From contig BFEA01000794.1 in the NCBI GenBank assembly GCA_003427395.1, forward strand, positions 221,083-251,941: a DNA stretch of 30,859 nt, read 5' to 3'. The number at the start of each line of letters is the position of its first letter. The stretch's first letter is position 1. The DNA is from Chara braunii (lineage: Eukaryota; Streptophyta; Charophyceae; Charales; Characeae). Shown here piece after piece: positions 1-10,069 of the stretch. A program made the translations under genes and the position numbers. The notes beneath the pieces are model-generated. The model was given only the letters and a program-made list of their open reading frames with translations, did no database searches and was not told the DNA's origin.

Positions 1-991
1 CGATCTCCTCCGTCTCCTTCCCCCCCCCCTCCCCCCCCGCTACGCTGCGGCGGGTCCACTTGTTTTTATTTAACACGAAACCTCTTTTGTTGTGCTCATC
101 AAAGACGCACCAAATCTGTCCCCTTCTTTTGTTTCCTGTTTGAATCTGTCAGCTCACCCCCGTTATGATGATGCAATCAATCAAAGGTCTCTACTAATTG
201 GTAAAGCGTGTAGATTGCATTTGCAAATCGCAGACTGTAGCGATCCCCAACCAACTGTCATACTGGCAGACACACATGCAGACTGACTCACTTAGAGGCT
301 CGACATATATATGAATATATGCTGTCAAACAGAACTGCCCGGTTAACCGCAGGCAGAGAGGGAGAAGAGGACAACAAACGAGGGGCTGTGACAAACTGTT
401 TCGTCAAAGTTTCACAGACTCATCAGGAGGCTGAATCCTCGTCGGTCTGCAGAATCCCCTAACTGATTACGCTGTAAGTAATTGTCGACCTTAACCCCGC
501 TTGTGGTTAATGATCAACAACTGCACGACAACTGATACGTTGAGGTGGGCACCACCCACTGCCCTCAAGGTACCTGTGACGAAAATCAAAGCAGGTTATC
601 AGTCACCCACACCAGATGGAAAACTTTACAGACTGTTGCTTCACACCCCCTGTATATATATATATTAACAGAGAATACATGGCCACCTGCCCAGTATTCC
701 AATCGCTCTGCAGAGTTGCAGGTTGGCTCTCGAGCAGACTCTCCCCACGATGACATATATAAAATGACCCTGAGTTGCACACATTCATTCCTGGCTCAAG
801 GCATACTCACAGTGGGATTTTTTCTACATAACTTTGAATGTGATTGCAAACAGGTTTATCCACATTTCGCCGTAATTGCAGTCCGATGCATTATCGAAAG
901 CGCTAGTGTGAGTATGTCCTCAGTTGCAGAAGACCTGTCTATGTGCTAAACAGAAAATGAAAGCCGGAAAAACGGACAAAGATTCCTCGCC
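1..991. other. No recognisable gene; C-rich start then mixed sequence
   Basis: The first 40 bases are almost pure cytosine and thymine. The rest is ordinary mixed sequence with short TA runs near 305 and 653. Open frames here are short, overlap on both strands and show no family motif or coding-like third-position bias, so I call no gene. Confidence 0.5.
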
Positions 992-1185
992 CTCCAGTTT
1001 CTCCCTGCTCCTTCCTCCTCCTTCTTCGTCTTCCTTCTCCTTCCTCCTCCCTCCTCTTCCTCCTTCCTCCTTTCTCCTCCATCCGCTTTGTTCTCGTCTT
1101 CTTCCGATTTTTTTCTCTTCTCCCCTCCCTTCTTCTTGTTCCACCTTCTCCTCCTCCTTTCGCGTCCTCTGTTTCTTTCTTGCAG
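992..1185. repeat. Pyrimidine-rich (CCT/CTT)n low-complexity tract
   Basis: About 190 bases of nearly uninterrupted C and T on the plus strand, dominated by CCT and CTT triplets. It ends in a run resembling a splice-acceptor polypyrimidine tract (TTTCTTTCTTGCAG near 1172-1185). No credible upstream exon is visible, so low complexity is the safer reading. It is followed by an imperfect CATCGT/CATCAC-type stretch to about 1280. Confidence 0.6.
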
Positions 1186-1458
1186 CCCTACCGGTAGGCG
1201 TGCAAGTTTTAACATCATCGTCTTGATCGTCATCACTATCACCTCCATCGTCAATATCGTCACCATCATTCTTACCATAGCCATGCCAGAATGATTACCA
1301 CGTTCACCATGATGTCAACACCCGCCACTGTCTGTCCCAGGATAGAACGACGTACGGTCATTGTAGCTCTATTTGGGGCAACTTTCAGTCTAGGGATTCA
1401 GCGATAATGACCGTAAGTTCCATTCAGAGGAAGACGGGGACCCTACCGTTCCCGCTTT

Positions 1459-1556
1459 GTTAGTGCTACACGTTTGTCTCTCCTTGGATGATTCTCTTGC
1501 GGCCATAGTTAGTGCTACACGTTCGTCTCTCGCTGGATGATTCTCTTGCGGTCATT
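1459..1556. repeat. 49-bp tandem duplication
   Basis: Two adjacent 49-base units, 1459-1507 and 1508-1556, both begin GTTAGTGCTACACGTT and share GGATGATTCTCTTGCGG. They differ at only a few positions. Nothing suggests that the unit is coding. Confidence 0.85.
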
Positions 1557-1831
1557 GGGCCTCGATCCACTACACAGCAGCATATTAAATGTATGTGGAC
1601 CTTTTACATGTCCGATGCATTCAAAATGTTTGATTGCTCCGAATATATCTGGTCTACCGGCCAGTCTAAATAGCTTCCTAAATGTTAAGCAGTGAGTTCA
1701 ATGGATTCACAAATTAAACTAAATGGATGATGAAGCACCAGAGGTCGAGAGAGAAGGAGACAGGAGCAGACGGTGATAGCTAAACGGGAAAGGAAGCGAA
1801 AGGTTACAATGAAACAACGATCGCAAGGAGG

Positions 1832-1836
<5 letters not shown>

Positions 1837-1896
<60 letters not shown>
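1837..1896. repeat. (GA)30 microsatellite
   Basis: Thirty perfect GA dinucleotides. A (TC)n array of the same length lies 320 bases downstream in the opposite sense, so the two could pair as an inverted repeat. Confidence 0.97.
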
Positions 1897-1898
<2 letters not shown>

Positions 1899-2212
1899 AT
1901 GGGCCAGCAAGGGTGATAGGCCCGTATTAGAAAAGACTGCAAGCCAGTGAGAAGCAGAGTTCAAAAGTATGGTAGCTACAGAGTAGTAGTGAAGAAAGGG
2001 GAACTAGCCAGTTACAGATGGACAAGGATTGCCTTTTTCTTGCATCTTTTGCACAGCGCTAATGACTTGGAAGCTTTCTGGACCACCTACATTCGAACGA
2101 GTGACATTTGGAATGCGTGCAGTCCATAAACCGTCTGAATGCATGCAAAGTACCGTGGTGGGGAGGAACAAAAACAAAAAACACACCGAACCTGCAGTAC
2201 CGAGTTCCAACA

Positions 2213-2214
<2 letters not shown>

Positions 2215-2277
<63 letters not shown>

Positions 2278-2325
2278 CGCTCTCGCTCTCTCTCTCTCTC
2301 TCTCTTTCTCTCACACACACACACA

Positions 2326-2364
<39 letters not shown>
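2215..2364. repeat. Compound (TC)n-(CA)n microsatellite
   Basis: An almost perfect TC array runs from 2215 to 2274, is interrupted by TCGC units to about 2285, resumes to about 2311, and changes into a CA array ending near 2364. Long serine/leucine or threonine/histidine open frames across it are artefacts of the dinucleotide repeat. Confidence 0.97.
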
Positions 2365-2367
<3 letters not shown>

Positions 2368-3059
2368 ACAGCGTCAACTTCCAGCGTTATTGGACTGCCA
2401 CGACGACGCAGCATCCCCGCAGTCGCTCACCCACGCTGCCCATCACTTCCTGCGTTCTCGGAAGACCACGACGACTCTACACTTTGCGTGCATCCCCCCA
2501 GTCACACCCCCCAGTCACATCCACATAGAAACTGTCGTTGGAACGAACGTCTGAAGGGGATGTAGACGACGCCCACATACATGAACCCAGATAACTGTAA
2601 AAAAAAGACCCTTCTTCGAGACCCACAAGCCAAAACGGACGAGGGCGAGCCCAAAAAAAAAAAAATATTGTGTGCCCGGTGTCCAAAAGACCTTCTCCCG
2701 AAAAGGAAAGTGAACCGCGACCACCACCACCGAAACCGACCGCACTCACGTACCGACGGCCCTCCAATTTCTCCACCTCACACACGACCGGTCCGTCTCC
2801 TGCCCCGGACCGCACCCTTCCCCTGCACCGCACGACGCCCTGTAAACCCCTCTAACTTGTCATCGACATGCCGGAAACGGAAAAACGGCCGCTAGACGAC
2901 AAAAGTTGTCACCGCAAAACGCAGCCTACTGGCTGCGAACTACCCCCGGCAGCCGAAACTCGACTTTCCGGTTAGTTAGGGCCGCCTTTGGGGGTAGGTC
3001 GGCGACTGCTGCTGGACAAACAAACAAAAAACAAAGCGCGAAGAGGTGAAGACGTTATG
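2365..3059. other. No recognisable gene; GC-rich, CAC/CCG-rich sequence
   Basis: This interval is rich in CAC, CCG and AAA runs, with poly(A) stretches near 2600 and 2655. Open frames on both strands reach about 100 codons but are basic, proline-rich and mutually overlapping, with no known domain. I see no gene, RNA or repeat family here. Confidence 0.45.
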
Positions 3060-3205
3060 GGCACCACTTTGAAAGGATGCCCTGTACGTGATATGCGCCG
3101 CCCGTTGGCTCTTTTGGAGCACAAAAGACAAAAAAATGAAATGGCTGTGAATCTTCACGCTTTCAAGGCGAGATTCTTTTTTTTTTTTTTTTTTTTTTTG
3201 GGAAA
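3060..3205 (+). repeat. Dispersed hairpin-bearing repeat, copy 1
   Basis: This block resembles three segments between 12.74 and 13.65 kb. Shared landmarks in order are GATGCCCT, a GTTGGCT box, GGAGCACAAAAGACAAAAAA, GAAATGGCTGTGAATCTTC, an imperfect stem around CTTTCAAGG, and AGATTC. In this copy the segment after the stem is replaced by a T run (about 3177-3199). The family is not one I recognise. Confidence 0.6.
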
Positions 3206-3696
3206 AAGCGAGCAATTCCATTCAAATATCAAATTTGAGGCCGGGACTTCCTCACAAACAACCCGGATCGACGCAGACTAGTGCTGGGGATCCCAAGCAC
3301 CATACATGGGGACGAGCCCCAACGACTCACTTGGCACAAGGCCGTCCTGTTCAATTTTTTTTGTACCAAAGTTTACCTCTTTGTTCCCTGGTTAGCCTTA
3401 TCCTACATTCCTTCCCACTCCCCGTCTACAGCTTACCTCCTATCTCCCTTCTACCCCCTTCACTCTGCCAACTAGCCCCACCCTCCCACTATTGGTACCC
3501 TACATCTAAATCCTATCCCTGATCCTAACCCTTCCTTACCCTGCCTCTCCTACAACCCCTAGTCTCTCATTCCATCTATACGATGGCTGGAACCTAATTC
3601 GGTTCCGAGTCACTGTAGCCCTCTCTTACCCCACTTCCCTCCTGCCTTCCTAGTGTGGAATTAGAACCGAGTGCACTGGTTTATCCCAACCTTCTC
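3206..3696 (-). other. Probable 3' untranslated end and flank of the minus-strand LINE
   Basis: From 3697 down to about 3350 the sequence lies directly downstream of the LINE ORF2 stop and is C/T-rich on the plus strand. A short T run at about 3353-3361 could be the complement of a degenerate poly(A) tail. I could not find a convincing target-site duplication pairing this edge with the 12.7-kb edge, so the LINE boundary is uncertain. Confidence 0.35.
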
Positions 3697-5146
3697 CTAA
3701 TTTAACCAGTCTGCAAGTTTCATCTTCCCCTCCTCTTCAATTGTAGCCAGTTTCCCGTTGATCGCCCATGTTTCTTTGAACCAAGTTTGGCCAGTCCGTC
3801 GGTTCAGACCTCCTGACACTTTTCGCTTCCAGTCCGCCAGAATGATTCTTCGTGCCATTTGCTTGAAAGTAGCCTTGATTTTAGGATCTGGCATAAATTT
3901 CCCTTGGAACAGACTTCTGTTTCGCTCCGTCCACACGATCCAGAAGCCTATTGCTCTGAACACCTGAGCCACATGTCCCCAGCCCTTCTCCAAACAGAGG
4001 TTCTGTGGGACCCCGCCCAACAGGACCCATTCCTTATTCCAGTCCATTGCATCCTCTCATAAGATCTTCCAGTGGTCTGCCCACCATTTCCAAATTCTGG
4101 TTGTCGCCGGGCAGTCCCACCAGATGTGCAGCATTGATTCAAACCTCCAAAGGCATCTCTTGCATTGCAGATCGACTTGCAAACCTCGTGACAGAAGACA
4201 GCCTGCAGACGGGGTGGCCAACAAGGAGGCCAACCAAAGTACTGCCGCCGCTCTGGGGTTTGGGGCATTTGCCAGTTGTGTCCAACACCGCTTCAAAGCC
4301 CAAACTACTTTCTCTTCTTCCACCCCATTGACCTGGGACGACCTCTCCACTGCTACCGTCGCCGGGGTTCGTTTCTTCTTCTGTAGCTTATAGCCCAGTT
4401 CCAGCGAGTAGTCCTTCAGTGTCAGATTCTCCCCTTTTGGGCCCTGTTCCCTCCAGGCCCATTGCTTTGGATCTGCTCTGAGATTTGTGATTGCTTCCCC
4501 TGCTTGCCAAAGTGCGGCTGACCAGTGGCCGGAGTCATCCACCTTTTCCAACACACGAACTTCCCCCGTGTGTCCCTGGGCAACAGTAACTATCTGACCC
4601 GGTCCTTCCTCCGCTACCAGTTCGGATTCAGATCCGGCCCGGAGTTTCCACTTTTGAAACTTCACTCCTCCTTCTGGGGGTAACTCCGTTAGCTTCAGGT
4701 ACTCCTTTTCATCTGCAGACTTTTGAACTGCATACCGCGTTCCTGGGGGATTGACCCCCTGAGGACTTAATAGGTGAATCCAGTCCAATGGCAAAGCCTT
4801 GATGATCTCCCAGCGTTTCGTTCCTACTCCCCAGCAGTTTTTTAACTTTTGTTGCAGTTCGGTCTCTGAGTACCATCTTCCTTCCAGATCGTTCCAGAGG
4901 TCTCTGATTCGTACTACTCCCTTTCTGATCCACACCCTTCCGAAGCTGCCCCCTGATGAGTCCGCCATCAACATGCCTCCATCTGCTTTTCTGATCCGCT
5001 GGTTCTCAAATATAATTTCAGACAGTACTTCCTCCTTCGTGATTGGGTTGTCAATTGCTTCTGGCTTTGCTTCTTTCCGCGCCTGGAGGGTTGCCGCCCA
5101 TAATTCTGATTTTATCTTTCTTCTTAAATATGAGTCTATCCAGATG
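3697..5146 (-). pseudogene. LINE ORF2, C-terminal part with zinc-knuckle module (3' half of split element)
   Basis: Read on the minus strand, this encodes the region after the reverse transcriptase of a plant-type LINE. It includes the typical RIRDLWNDLEGRW and ELQQKLKNCWG blocks, then a zf-RVT-like motif (CKRC followed about 11 residues later by HIWWDC) and a Trp-rich tail (GFWIVWTERNRSLFQGK). The frame is open except for one TGA at 4057-4059, which probably replaced CGA; translation then resumes in the same frame to the stop at 3697. The upstream edge at 5146 ends in the 14-bp sequence that also ends the LINE segment at 7278-7291, and the codons there (IWID then SY) continue from that segment. 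I infer that this is the displaced 3' end of the 7292-12379 element, not an independent 5'-truncated copy. Confidence 0.8.
5133..5146. repeat. Target-site duplication, left copy (AGTCTATCCAGATG)
   Basis: Fourteen bases identical to 7278-7291. Both copies belong to the same place in the LINE coding sequence (codons IWID on the minus strand), as expected if 5147-7277 was inserted there and the target duplicated. Confidence 0.8.
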
Positions 5147-5426
5147 TCGCTGGAAGAAGGGCGATCTCCATGAGACTTTGGCCATAGTTGAGGCCTTGTG
5201 TCTCTGTTCCTGCGAAGTGTGGAGGTGGTTGGTTGGGAGTCGCGGGCGGAAGGGAGGAACGCGTTCTCACGTGGAGTGGGAGGAGGAAGATTGTTCAAGC
5301 GCGGGCATCCGGAAGGGACTTCGACAATGTTTTGCTCCGACGAGTTGATCTTGACTACTCTTCTTGTCTGATATCTCGGGTTAGGGTAATCGCTATTGCT
5401 GTTAAATTCTATGACAATTTGATAAT

Positions 5427-5523
5427 TACGATCGGGGATATACTCACAGCTATTTTCCAAGGTAAGTTCAATCTCTACGATCGGGGTTATATTCGCAGCC
5501 TTTTCAAACGTAAGTTCAATCTC
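5427..5523 (+). repeat. 48/49-bp tandem duplication
   Basis: Units 5427-5475 and 5476-5523 both begin TACGATCGGGG and end TAAGTTCAATCTC, with several substitutions and one length difference between them. The duplication lies in the AT-rich part of the retroposed insert. Confidence 0.8.
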
Positions 5524-5810
5524 TTCAATTACAATCTTAGTTTGGTTTTAGTTCACTTTAACATTATCTATTCTGAATTGTAAGCTTATCTGTAGCAATC
5601 ATCACGATAATTACGTAGTTTTGTTCCTTGACTATATCCTTTAACAAATCCTGAGTGTTTTTTAATTCTACTATCATAGCTTAAATTCTGATAGTTTTTT
5701 TCGATAATTACTTTCTGCTCTCTAAATTGGTGGGAGTTGTCATCTGTTCATTGGGCGCAAGGGGAAGGGGAATAATTGTAATAAGCTTTATTGTTGCCCT
5801 GCGCCCTCTG

Positions 5811-6255
5811 CAACGGGTCATTTTCAAGAGAAATTTTCGATCACTTAATGAAGGAATCTTGTGCATTGACCCGCTTAAATATCACACTAAGTTCAAAAGA
5901 AGCACGCTGAAGAAATTTGGTCCACAGTTTCAATGTACTGAGACGGGCGTGGTCCTATATACACCTACTAGTTTATCGAGGGCTATAGCTATTGATACTA
6001 TATTGAATCAGAAGCAGATCAATGCAAAAGGTGCCTCTGAGAAAGAAAAGTTGTATTGTGTGTATGTAGCAATTGGTCAGAAGCGTTCGACCGTAGCACA
6101 ATTAGTGAAAATTCTTTCAGAAGCGGGTGCTTTAGAATATTCTATAATTGTGGCAGCCACTGCATCAGATCCTGCTCCTCTTCAATTTCTTGCTCCTTAT
6201 GCAGGTTGTGCTATGGGAGAATTTTTCTGAGACAACGGGTCATTTTCAAGAGAAA
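5811..6255 (+). repeat. 23-bp direct repeats bracketing the atp1 fragment
   Basis: The 23 bases at 5811-5833 are identical to those at 6233-6255 (CAACGGGT through GAGAAA). The second copy begins at the point where atp1 similarity ends, so the repeat marks a breakpoint. A small stem-loop (GGGCGCAAGGG at 5753-5763 against CCCTGCGCCC at 5797-5806) lies just upstream of the first copy. Confidence 0.85.
5982..6239 (+). pseudogene. atp1: Mitochondrial ATP synthase F1 alpha subunit fragment (nuclear mitochondrial insertion)
   Basis: The frame encodes [17 protein letters not shown], then [47 protein letters not shown] and GCAMGEFF. These are hallmark consecutive blocks of plant-type mitochondrial ATP synthase alpha, which forms part of the catalytic F1 head in the mitochondrial matrix. 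It starts just after the P-loop lysine/threonine (GDRQTGKT is absent) and stops after about 85 of roughly 500 residues. A TGA at 6228-6230 replaces the arginine codon expected after GEFF (CGA to TGA), and the following DNG is still in frame before similarity ends. Codon use is AT-rich, unlike its surroundings. Upstream codons ([14 protein letters not shown]) are not atp1. It cannot make a functional subunit. Confidence 0.9.
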
Positions 6256-7251
6256 ATTCCGAGCTTATTCCTGTGGGCTGGATCGATTATTTTAGAAGGA
6301 TAGAATTGGGAGAGTGGGGTGGATTGGGAGCGCTATCCTGCAGGGGATTCACAAGGAGGGGGGTGAATGTCTCGAAGAGGGTAGAAGCGGAGTTGGGGGT
6401 TTGTCCTGTTTCTGGGGCTGGGGTGGTGGGAGGGGTCAACATCGTCCTCAGTGGAGGCAGAAACGGGCAAGGGGTGGCGAGGGCATGTTTTAGGAGGGAA
6501 CAACGTGTCCTCGGGGACAGGGGCGGAGGGGGTTGGTCCTATATTGGGGCCGAGGGAGAGCGGGGCACTCGCCTCGGCGGCGGTAGTGTAGGGCTGACGG
6601 GGTAGGGGGAAGGAGGGGTGATTCTTTTGAAGATTTCTAATCTTCCAGTCCAGTAATTTTTTTCTCTTCAGTCATTCCATTGTTCGCCTCTCGAGGACAT
6701 TGTAGGAATAGGTGAAATTTGGCAAGTCATCTTTGATCCTGCGTAGAGTGGTTGGAAATTCGGTGGCCCTCGATGACCGATGCTGGAGCGACGCTGGCCG
6801 GAGCCGGAGCCAGGTGGCGCAACTCTGTGACCTAGCTTAGTGGGGGCGGGAGGCCTGGTAGAGAGATCTGGGGGGCTGTTTGCGGGGGTAGTCTCAGTGG
6901 TCATCGGGGGTCGTAACTGAAGCAATGCTGGCCGGCGCTGGAGCAAGGTGGTGCAACTCTGTAACCTAGCCTGATGGGAGCATGAGGCATGGAAGAGCTT
7001 CGGTTTGTGCTGAAAACAACCATGCTGGTGGTGGTCGCAGGTGAACTGAATAGGTTTCACCTATCTGATTCGTGGTTGGGAGGCTTGTTGACGCACATTT
7101 TCTGAAGGTTTCTCAGTTTTTCCTTTTCTTCAATTGTTCTTAGCCGAAGCCGGGTAATGGCCCCGGTAGCTCTTTTTTGTATTCTGATAAGGGACGCTGC
7201 GCCCGGTTCCCAGCCGTGTTGCTCCCCACGAATAGATTGGAGCATCGTCTC
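6256..7251 (+). other. G-rich 3' part of the retroposed insert with a 134-bp-spaced duplication
   Basis: This part is G-rich on the plus strand (GGGG runs at 6300-6610). Segment 6790-6837 is repeated imperfectly at 6924-6971; both share GCTGGCCGG, CAACTCTGT and ACCTAGC. Open frames of 110-130 codons occur on both strands but are proline- or glycine-rich with no family signature, so I call no gene. It leads directly into the poly(A) tract. Confidence 0.5.

Positions 7252-7278
<27 letters not shown>
7252..7278 (+). repeat. Poly(A) tail of the insert
   Basis: Twenty-seven uninterrupted A residues directly precede the right-hand copy of the 14-bp duplication; the last A can belong to either. Confidence 0.85.
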
Positions 7279-7282
<4 letters not shown>

Positions 7283-7291
7283 ATCCAGATG
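7278..7291. repeat. Target-site duplication, right copy (AGTCTATCCAGATG)
   Basis: Identical to 5133-5146. On the minus strand it encodes the end of the upstream LINE segment (…CIWID), matching DIWIDSY at the other edge. Confidence 0.8.
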
Positions 7292-9268
7292 CAGGCCACA
7301 CATCCTTTGCCCTGGACAGGTCTCATTCCTTCTTCAGAATTGTTTTCCCTAGCAGGATCCAATGTTTGTTTTCCTGTGTACACACTGCTCTCACGACCCA
7401 TCGAGCTAACATTGCTATGATCCTCCGCCCAGGTTCCACTAGCCCCAGTCCCCCCTCCTGTCTTGGAGTGCAGATAAGGTCCCATGCCACCTTTGCCATG
7501 ACTCCCTCCTCCTCATTCGCGAATGGGCGCCACAAAAATCTGGTAGTCCTGATGATGATCACTGACTGTGTTTTCTTCCCCATCGGGTGAACATTGCCCA
7601 CAAACCATAAGAGTGCAAATAGTGTTGCGTTTACCACCAGGGCTCGTCCAAATAATGACAGGTGGGGGGCCTTTCCCCAAATGGCTGTTCTCTGCATGAC
7701 ATTCTGTTGAATAATCTGATCTTGATGGACTCCGCTGGGCTGTAGAGAAATCTGCACTCCAAGGAAGCGTTCCGTATCATCCTCCTTGATTCTCTTCATT
7801 CCCCAGTTCACCGTTGGTGCAAACCTCTTTGGTAAGAAGAAAGCTGACTTCTGCCAGTTGATGGCAGCCTCGGACAGTTGTTCGTATTGTCTGAGGCAGT
7901 ACCGGAGTGCTCCCAGCGATTCCTTCGTATTCTGTGACACCGCAAAGAGGTCGTCTGCAAGGGCCTTCACCTTGCAAGTTGCAGATTCCATCTGGATATC
8001 GTGGATTCCGGCGTGCTCCCTGATGTTGTTCAGTGGGACTTCAAGCTGAACCACAAACAACAAGGGTGCCAATGAACATCCTCGTCTTAGCGAACACGAC
8101 AATGTGAATGGCTCTGACAGGTGTCCATTTACCATCACCGAGGCCATAGAGTATGAATACAGTGCTATTACCCAGGTGCAGAAGACTTCTCCAAACCCCA
8201 TCCAGCGCAGTGTAGTTACCACATACGACCAGTTAACTCTGTCGTATGCCTTTTCCATATCCAGCATGAGCACTGCGACGTCCTGGTCTTCTTTGCTGAC
8301 TACCTCCAGTGCCTCAATCGCCATCACTATGTTCTCAAAGATTGATCTGCCTCTGACGAACGCCGCCTGATCTTCTTGTACCAGTAGCGGAAGGTACTTG
8401 CCCAGTCTTCTTGCCAGGAGTTTTGCGAGAATCTTGTAAGACACGTTTAGCAACGAGATGGGACGCCAGTTCCTTATCTCATTTATGTCCCCTTTTTTTA
8501 ACATAATTGAGATAATCCCCTTGCAGGCACTGGTGGGGAGTCTTCCTCCTGACAAGATCTCAATGTATAGCTCCACCACATCCTTACCCCGCTCGCCCAG
8601 TGCTTACTGTAGAACTCCGCTGGGAGGCCATCATTCCCCGGCGTCTTCTCGTTCGCCATGACTTTGAGTGCTTGTAGTGCTTCAGCCTCCATTACTGGTC
8701 TGTCCAAATCCAGTTTCACGTGTGTTGGCAGTTTGCATCTTGTATTCTCCCAGTGGTCTGAGTTCCAGGCCAAATTCGTGTCCGCTCCCTCTTCCGGTCT
8801 TCGAGAGGTAAGAATGTCCTTAAAGTACTTCGCTGCGTATGCACACATAAGCTTTGGTTCTACCGCCATGGGTTCCTCCTGGTCGAAAGGGTGTCTGAGT
8901 TCCTTCATTGCATTTGCAGTTCTCGATGACACCAATTTCTGGAAGGTCTCTCTCGACATCCGGTCATACACTTCAATCCCTCTAACTTTGAGGCGTTCTG
9001 CCCACTGGTCAGCCTTGTCCTGTTGTAGCCGGTCCCAGTCTGCTAGTCTCCTCGCCCTTTCCTTGCCCCACATTCGCTTGGAAATGGGGTGCTCCTTCAT
9101 TCGTCTCTCGGCATCCTCTACCCGGTTCCAACATTTTCGTTCCTCTTTATTTCTTTGCAGCGCAAGGATCCGCGAGCAGACGTTCAGTAGGTTGGACAGA
9201 ATGCGAGAGCCCCCCTCCCACCAATCAGCGGTAGAGGGAAAGTTCCCTTTTTGCTCCGTCCATCTCTC
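7292..9268 (-). pseudogene. LINE ORF2, reverse transcriptase part
   Basis: This continues the endonuclease frame after one TAG. The order is a coiled, charged linker (RTANAMKELRHPFDQEEP), the entry block EKTPGNDGLPAEFYSKHW, then NWRPISLLNVSYKILAKLLA, QAAFVRGRSI, LDMEKAYDRVNW, SLRRGCSLAPLLFVV and the catalytic-box equivalent VKALADDLFAV. It ends with the LINE-typical RFLGVQISLQ and KHWILLGKTILKKE blocks. The ADD core survives, although the canonical RQGCPLSPLLF block is altered. One-base frameshifts lie near 8595 (between KHWASG and the DVVELY block) and near 7310-7325, and the coding sequence is then interrupted by the 5147-7277 insert. Family and order are clear; the copy is dead. The enzyme would reverse transcribe its own RNA at a nicked chromosomal target. 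Confidence 0.9.
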
Positions 9269-10069
9269 CTAGAACTGTTGAATCCAGATGTTTAACTTCT
9301 CGTTCTTCAAGTTCTGAACGTTGAAGCGGAAGAAACCTCGGCCTCTCTGCAACTCTGGTCCCATATGAAAGGAGGCAATTATTGTTTTATGATCTGCAAC
9401 TGGATTATTTGTCTGCTTGACTTCCATAATCGCTTCCTGAGCCAGTCCTGCTGTCAGGAAGTAATCGAGGCGTCTGCCTGTTCCTTTTGCAGAGAACCAC
9501 GTGTAACCGTGTGTCGTCCGATGCAGGTCCCGATATGGGTTTCTTAAGTCCCAATCCGTCATTAGGTCCTGGAGCCCCAACGCATCTTTCGTGCATCCTC
9601 CTCCCTGGCTTGGGGCAGCGTCCAAGGACATGTTCCAGGCCCCGGTGATTACCATGTTTTCGATGTCCGGTAGGACTGCTCGCAGCTCCTCGAAGAACTT
9701 GATCCTCTGTTGCCTCTCAACCGGAGCGTATACTGACACCACGGCCCATGCTTGCCCACTAATCCATAGCACCACCCAGGCCCAGCGGCCCCATAGGTCC
9801 GCGTAATAGTCTATTATCTCTGCCTCCAGGTCCCGATGTATCAGAATACAGACTCCCCCCTTTGTACCCTGGGCCGCCGCCCAGATCTGGGGTCCGTCCC
9901 ACCACGAACCTAGCAGCGAAATCTTCTTATCATCCAACTTGGTTTCTTGAAAGCATGCAATGGAGATCCTGTTCTTGCGCAGCCATGATTTCACTCTGCT
10001 CCTTTTTCGACGACCCCTGGTGTCTCCGAAACCCTGCAGGTTCCACGTTGTTATTCTCACCCTAACCAT
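9269..10069 (-). pseudogene. LINE ORF2, apurinic-type endonuclease part
   Basis: This is the N-terminal domain of ORF2, an exonuclease-endonuclease-phosphatase fold that nicks target DNA to prime reverse transcription. Motifs in order are TTWNLQGFG, CFQETKL (catalytic Glu), VVSVYAPVE, ITGAWNMSLD, GYTWFSAKGTGRRLDYFL and VADHKTIIASF (catalytic Asp-His). The usual GDWN/GDFN box reads GAWN: the aspartate codon is GCC (9638-9640), so this copy should be inactive. The start ATG (10067-10069) overlaps the ORF1 stop as ATGGTTAG. The frame ends in TAG (9269-9271) but is read in the same frame beyond it (ERWTEQKGNF), so this is a nonsense mutation, probably TGG to TAG, not a natural stop. Confidence 0.92.

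Larger units (their letters stand above)
5147..7277 (+). mobile_element. 2.13-kb poly(A)-tailed retroposed insert inside the LINE
   Basis: The segment interrupts the minus-strand LINE. It ends on the plus strand in an uninterrupted A run (7252-7278) and is bounded by identical 14-bp direct repeats. Poly(A) plus a target duplication is the hallmark of LINE-mediated (target-primed) insertion of a polyadenylated RNA. The interior is a mosaic: GC-rich sequence to about 5380, AT-rich sequence with a 49-bp tandem repeat, a mitochondrial atp1 piece (5982-6239), then G-rich sequence and an internal duplication to the tail. It has no reverse transcriptase of its own. Short open frames in the last part look accidental. 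It could be a processed copy of a nuclear transcript that already contained mitochondrial DNA, or a template-switch chimera. Confidence 0.7.

Noticed and set aside
946-1294. Basic or serine-rich ORFs in the pyrimidine tract
   Set aside because: Low-complexity sequence gives open frames on both strands; no independent support.
2004-2565. Long open frames across the (TC)n/(CA)n repeat
   Set aside because: They consist mainly of Ser-Leu, Arg-Glu or Thr-His dipeptides from the dinucleotide repeat and exist on both strands.
3335-3361. Target duplication for the main LINE (AGGCC…TTCAA near 3341 against a similar word near 12690)
   Set aside because: Only 11 of 16 positions agree, too weak for a target-site duplication.
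5374-5384. Telomere-like GGGTTAGGG
   Set aside because: A single unit with no tandem array.
6668-7485. Minus-strand open frames at the insert 3' end
   Set aside because: Proline-rich or poly-Phe from the A run, on the strand opposite to the inferred transcript; no domain.
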